DNA from: an uncultured Solirubrobacteraceae bacterium
GTDB taxonomy: Bacteria > Actinomycetota > Thermoleophilia > Solirubrobacterales > Solirubrobacteraceae
Assembly (NCBI GenBank): GCA_955652345.1
Contig: CATPBV010000069.1
Span: 1-5,854 of the forward strand
Direction of reading: 5' to 3'
Length of the DNA: 5,854 nucleotides
Shown here piece by piece: positions 5,705-5,854 of this stretch; the stretch's first letter is position 1, and every line of letters begins with the position of its first letter. A model generated the notes under the pieces. The model was not told where the DNA came from, did not search any database, and saw only the letters and a program-made list of their open reading frames with translations. The position numbers and the translations under genes are program-made.

Positions 5705-5705
5705 C

Positions 5706-5840
5706 ATGAAACGCACCTATCAGCCGAAGAAGCGCAAGCGGGCCCGCACTCACGGCTTTCGCGCGCGGATGCGAACCCGAGCCGGCCGGCTCACGCTCAA
5801 GCGGCGCCGCGCCAAGGGTCGCAAGCGCCTGACCGTCTGA
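5706..5840 (+). CDS. rpmH: 50S ribosomal protein L34
   Basis: L34 is a small basic protein of the large ribosomal subunit. The 44 residues fit the family (usually 44-47). The opening MKRTYQPKKRKRARTHGFRA and the closing RRRAKGRKRLTV are diagnostic, with Arg and Lys throughout. The ATG at 5706 is fixed by the universal MKRTYQP start. Only a weak ribosome site (AGGG, 9 bases upstream) precedes it. The gene diverges from dnaA and leads into rnpA, the standard bacterial arrangement. Its stop codon appears to overlap the next start in a TGATG. Confidence 0.97.
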   Translation: MKRTYQPKKRKRARTHGFRARMRTRAGRLTLKRRRAKGRKRLTV

Positions 5841-5854
5841 TGCAGGACCTGCAC
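5840..5854 (+). CDS. rnpA: Probable start of RNase P protein component (five codons visible)
   Basis: An ATG overlapping the rpmH stop codon (TGATG) opens MQDLH and runs off the right edge. The call rests on position: rnpA almost always follows rpmH on the same strand. Five codons are too few to recognise the family or confirm the start, so the true start could lie further right. Confidence 0.35.

Larger units (their letters stand above)
5402..5705. other. Divergent dnaA/rpmH control region
   Basis: This gap of about 300 bases separates the divergent dnaA and rpmH. It holds candidate promoters for both genes, a short leader ORF before rpmH, and three small near-palindromes: CAAAC-C-GTTTG (5427-5437, in the dnaA leader), CCCAA-GA-TTGGG (5499-5510, just upstream of the dnaA -10) and CGCTTAAGCG (5567-5576). 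I find no DnaA box of the TTNTCCACA type and no long AT-rich run, so it does not look like a standard oriC. Small palindromes of this size can arise by chance. Confidence 0.5.

Overview
The window holds the classic bacterial replication-initiation cluster. Every protein gene in it is a core housekeeping gene. Read along the minus strand, the order is dnaA (DnaA initiator), dnaN (beta clamp), recF (gap repair ATPase), dciA (DUF721 helicase-loading factor) and gyrB (gyrase B subunit, cut off by the left edge). On the plus strand, diverging from dnaA, is rpmH (ribosomal protein L34). It is followed by what looks like the first five codons of rnpA, cut off by the right edge. I see no mobile element, CRISPR array, tRNA or rRNA.

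The sequence is GC-rich, four of the six complete or near-complete genes start with GTG or TTG, and a DUF721/DciA gene lies between recF and gyrB, as in actinobacteria. There is no gnd between dnaN and recF (unlike Streptomyces and mycobacteria), and DnaA has a short domain II (unlike Streptomyces). The L34 and GyrB sequences look actinobacterial. My best inference is a deep-branching actinobacterium, possibly Thermoleophilia/Solirubrobacterales. The phylum call is moderately sure and the class call is weak.

Layout: 1-1088 gyrB (partial); 1089-1349 a non-coding gyrB leader with a possible extended -10 and a strong GC-rich hairpin; 1350-1664 dciA; 1661-2764 recF, overlapping dciA by four bases; 2824-3933 dnaN; 3934-4048 a 115-base spacer; 4049-5401 dnaA; 5402-5705 the divergent dnaA/rpmH control region; 5706-5840 rpmH; 5840 to the end, probable rnpA. 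DnaA opens the origin, DciA helps load the replicative helicase, the beta clamp tethers the polymerase, RecF handles gaps at stalled forks, and gyrase removes the supercoils ahead of the fork.

No exotic new system is visible. The points most worth a second look are: the lack of any recognisable DnaA-box cluster next to dnaA, together with substitutions in the DnaA DNA-contact motif and Walker A; an Arg-to-Ala change in the GyrB DNGRGIPV motif; a 10-bp perfect inverted repeat in the gyrB leader; a 17-codon leader ORF and two mutually exclusive small hairpins directly before rpmH; a G8 tract with slip-site geometry inside dciA; and a marked excess of GATC.
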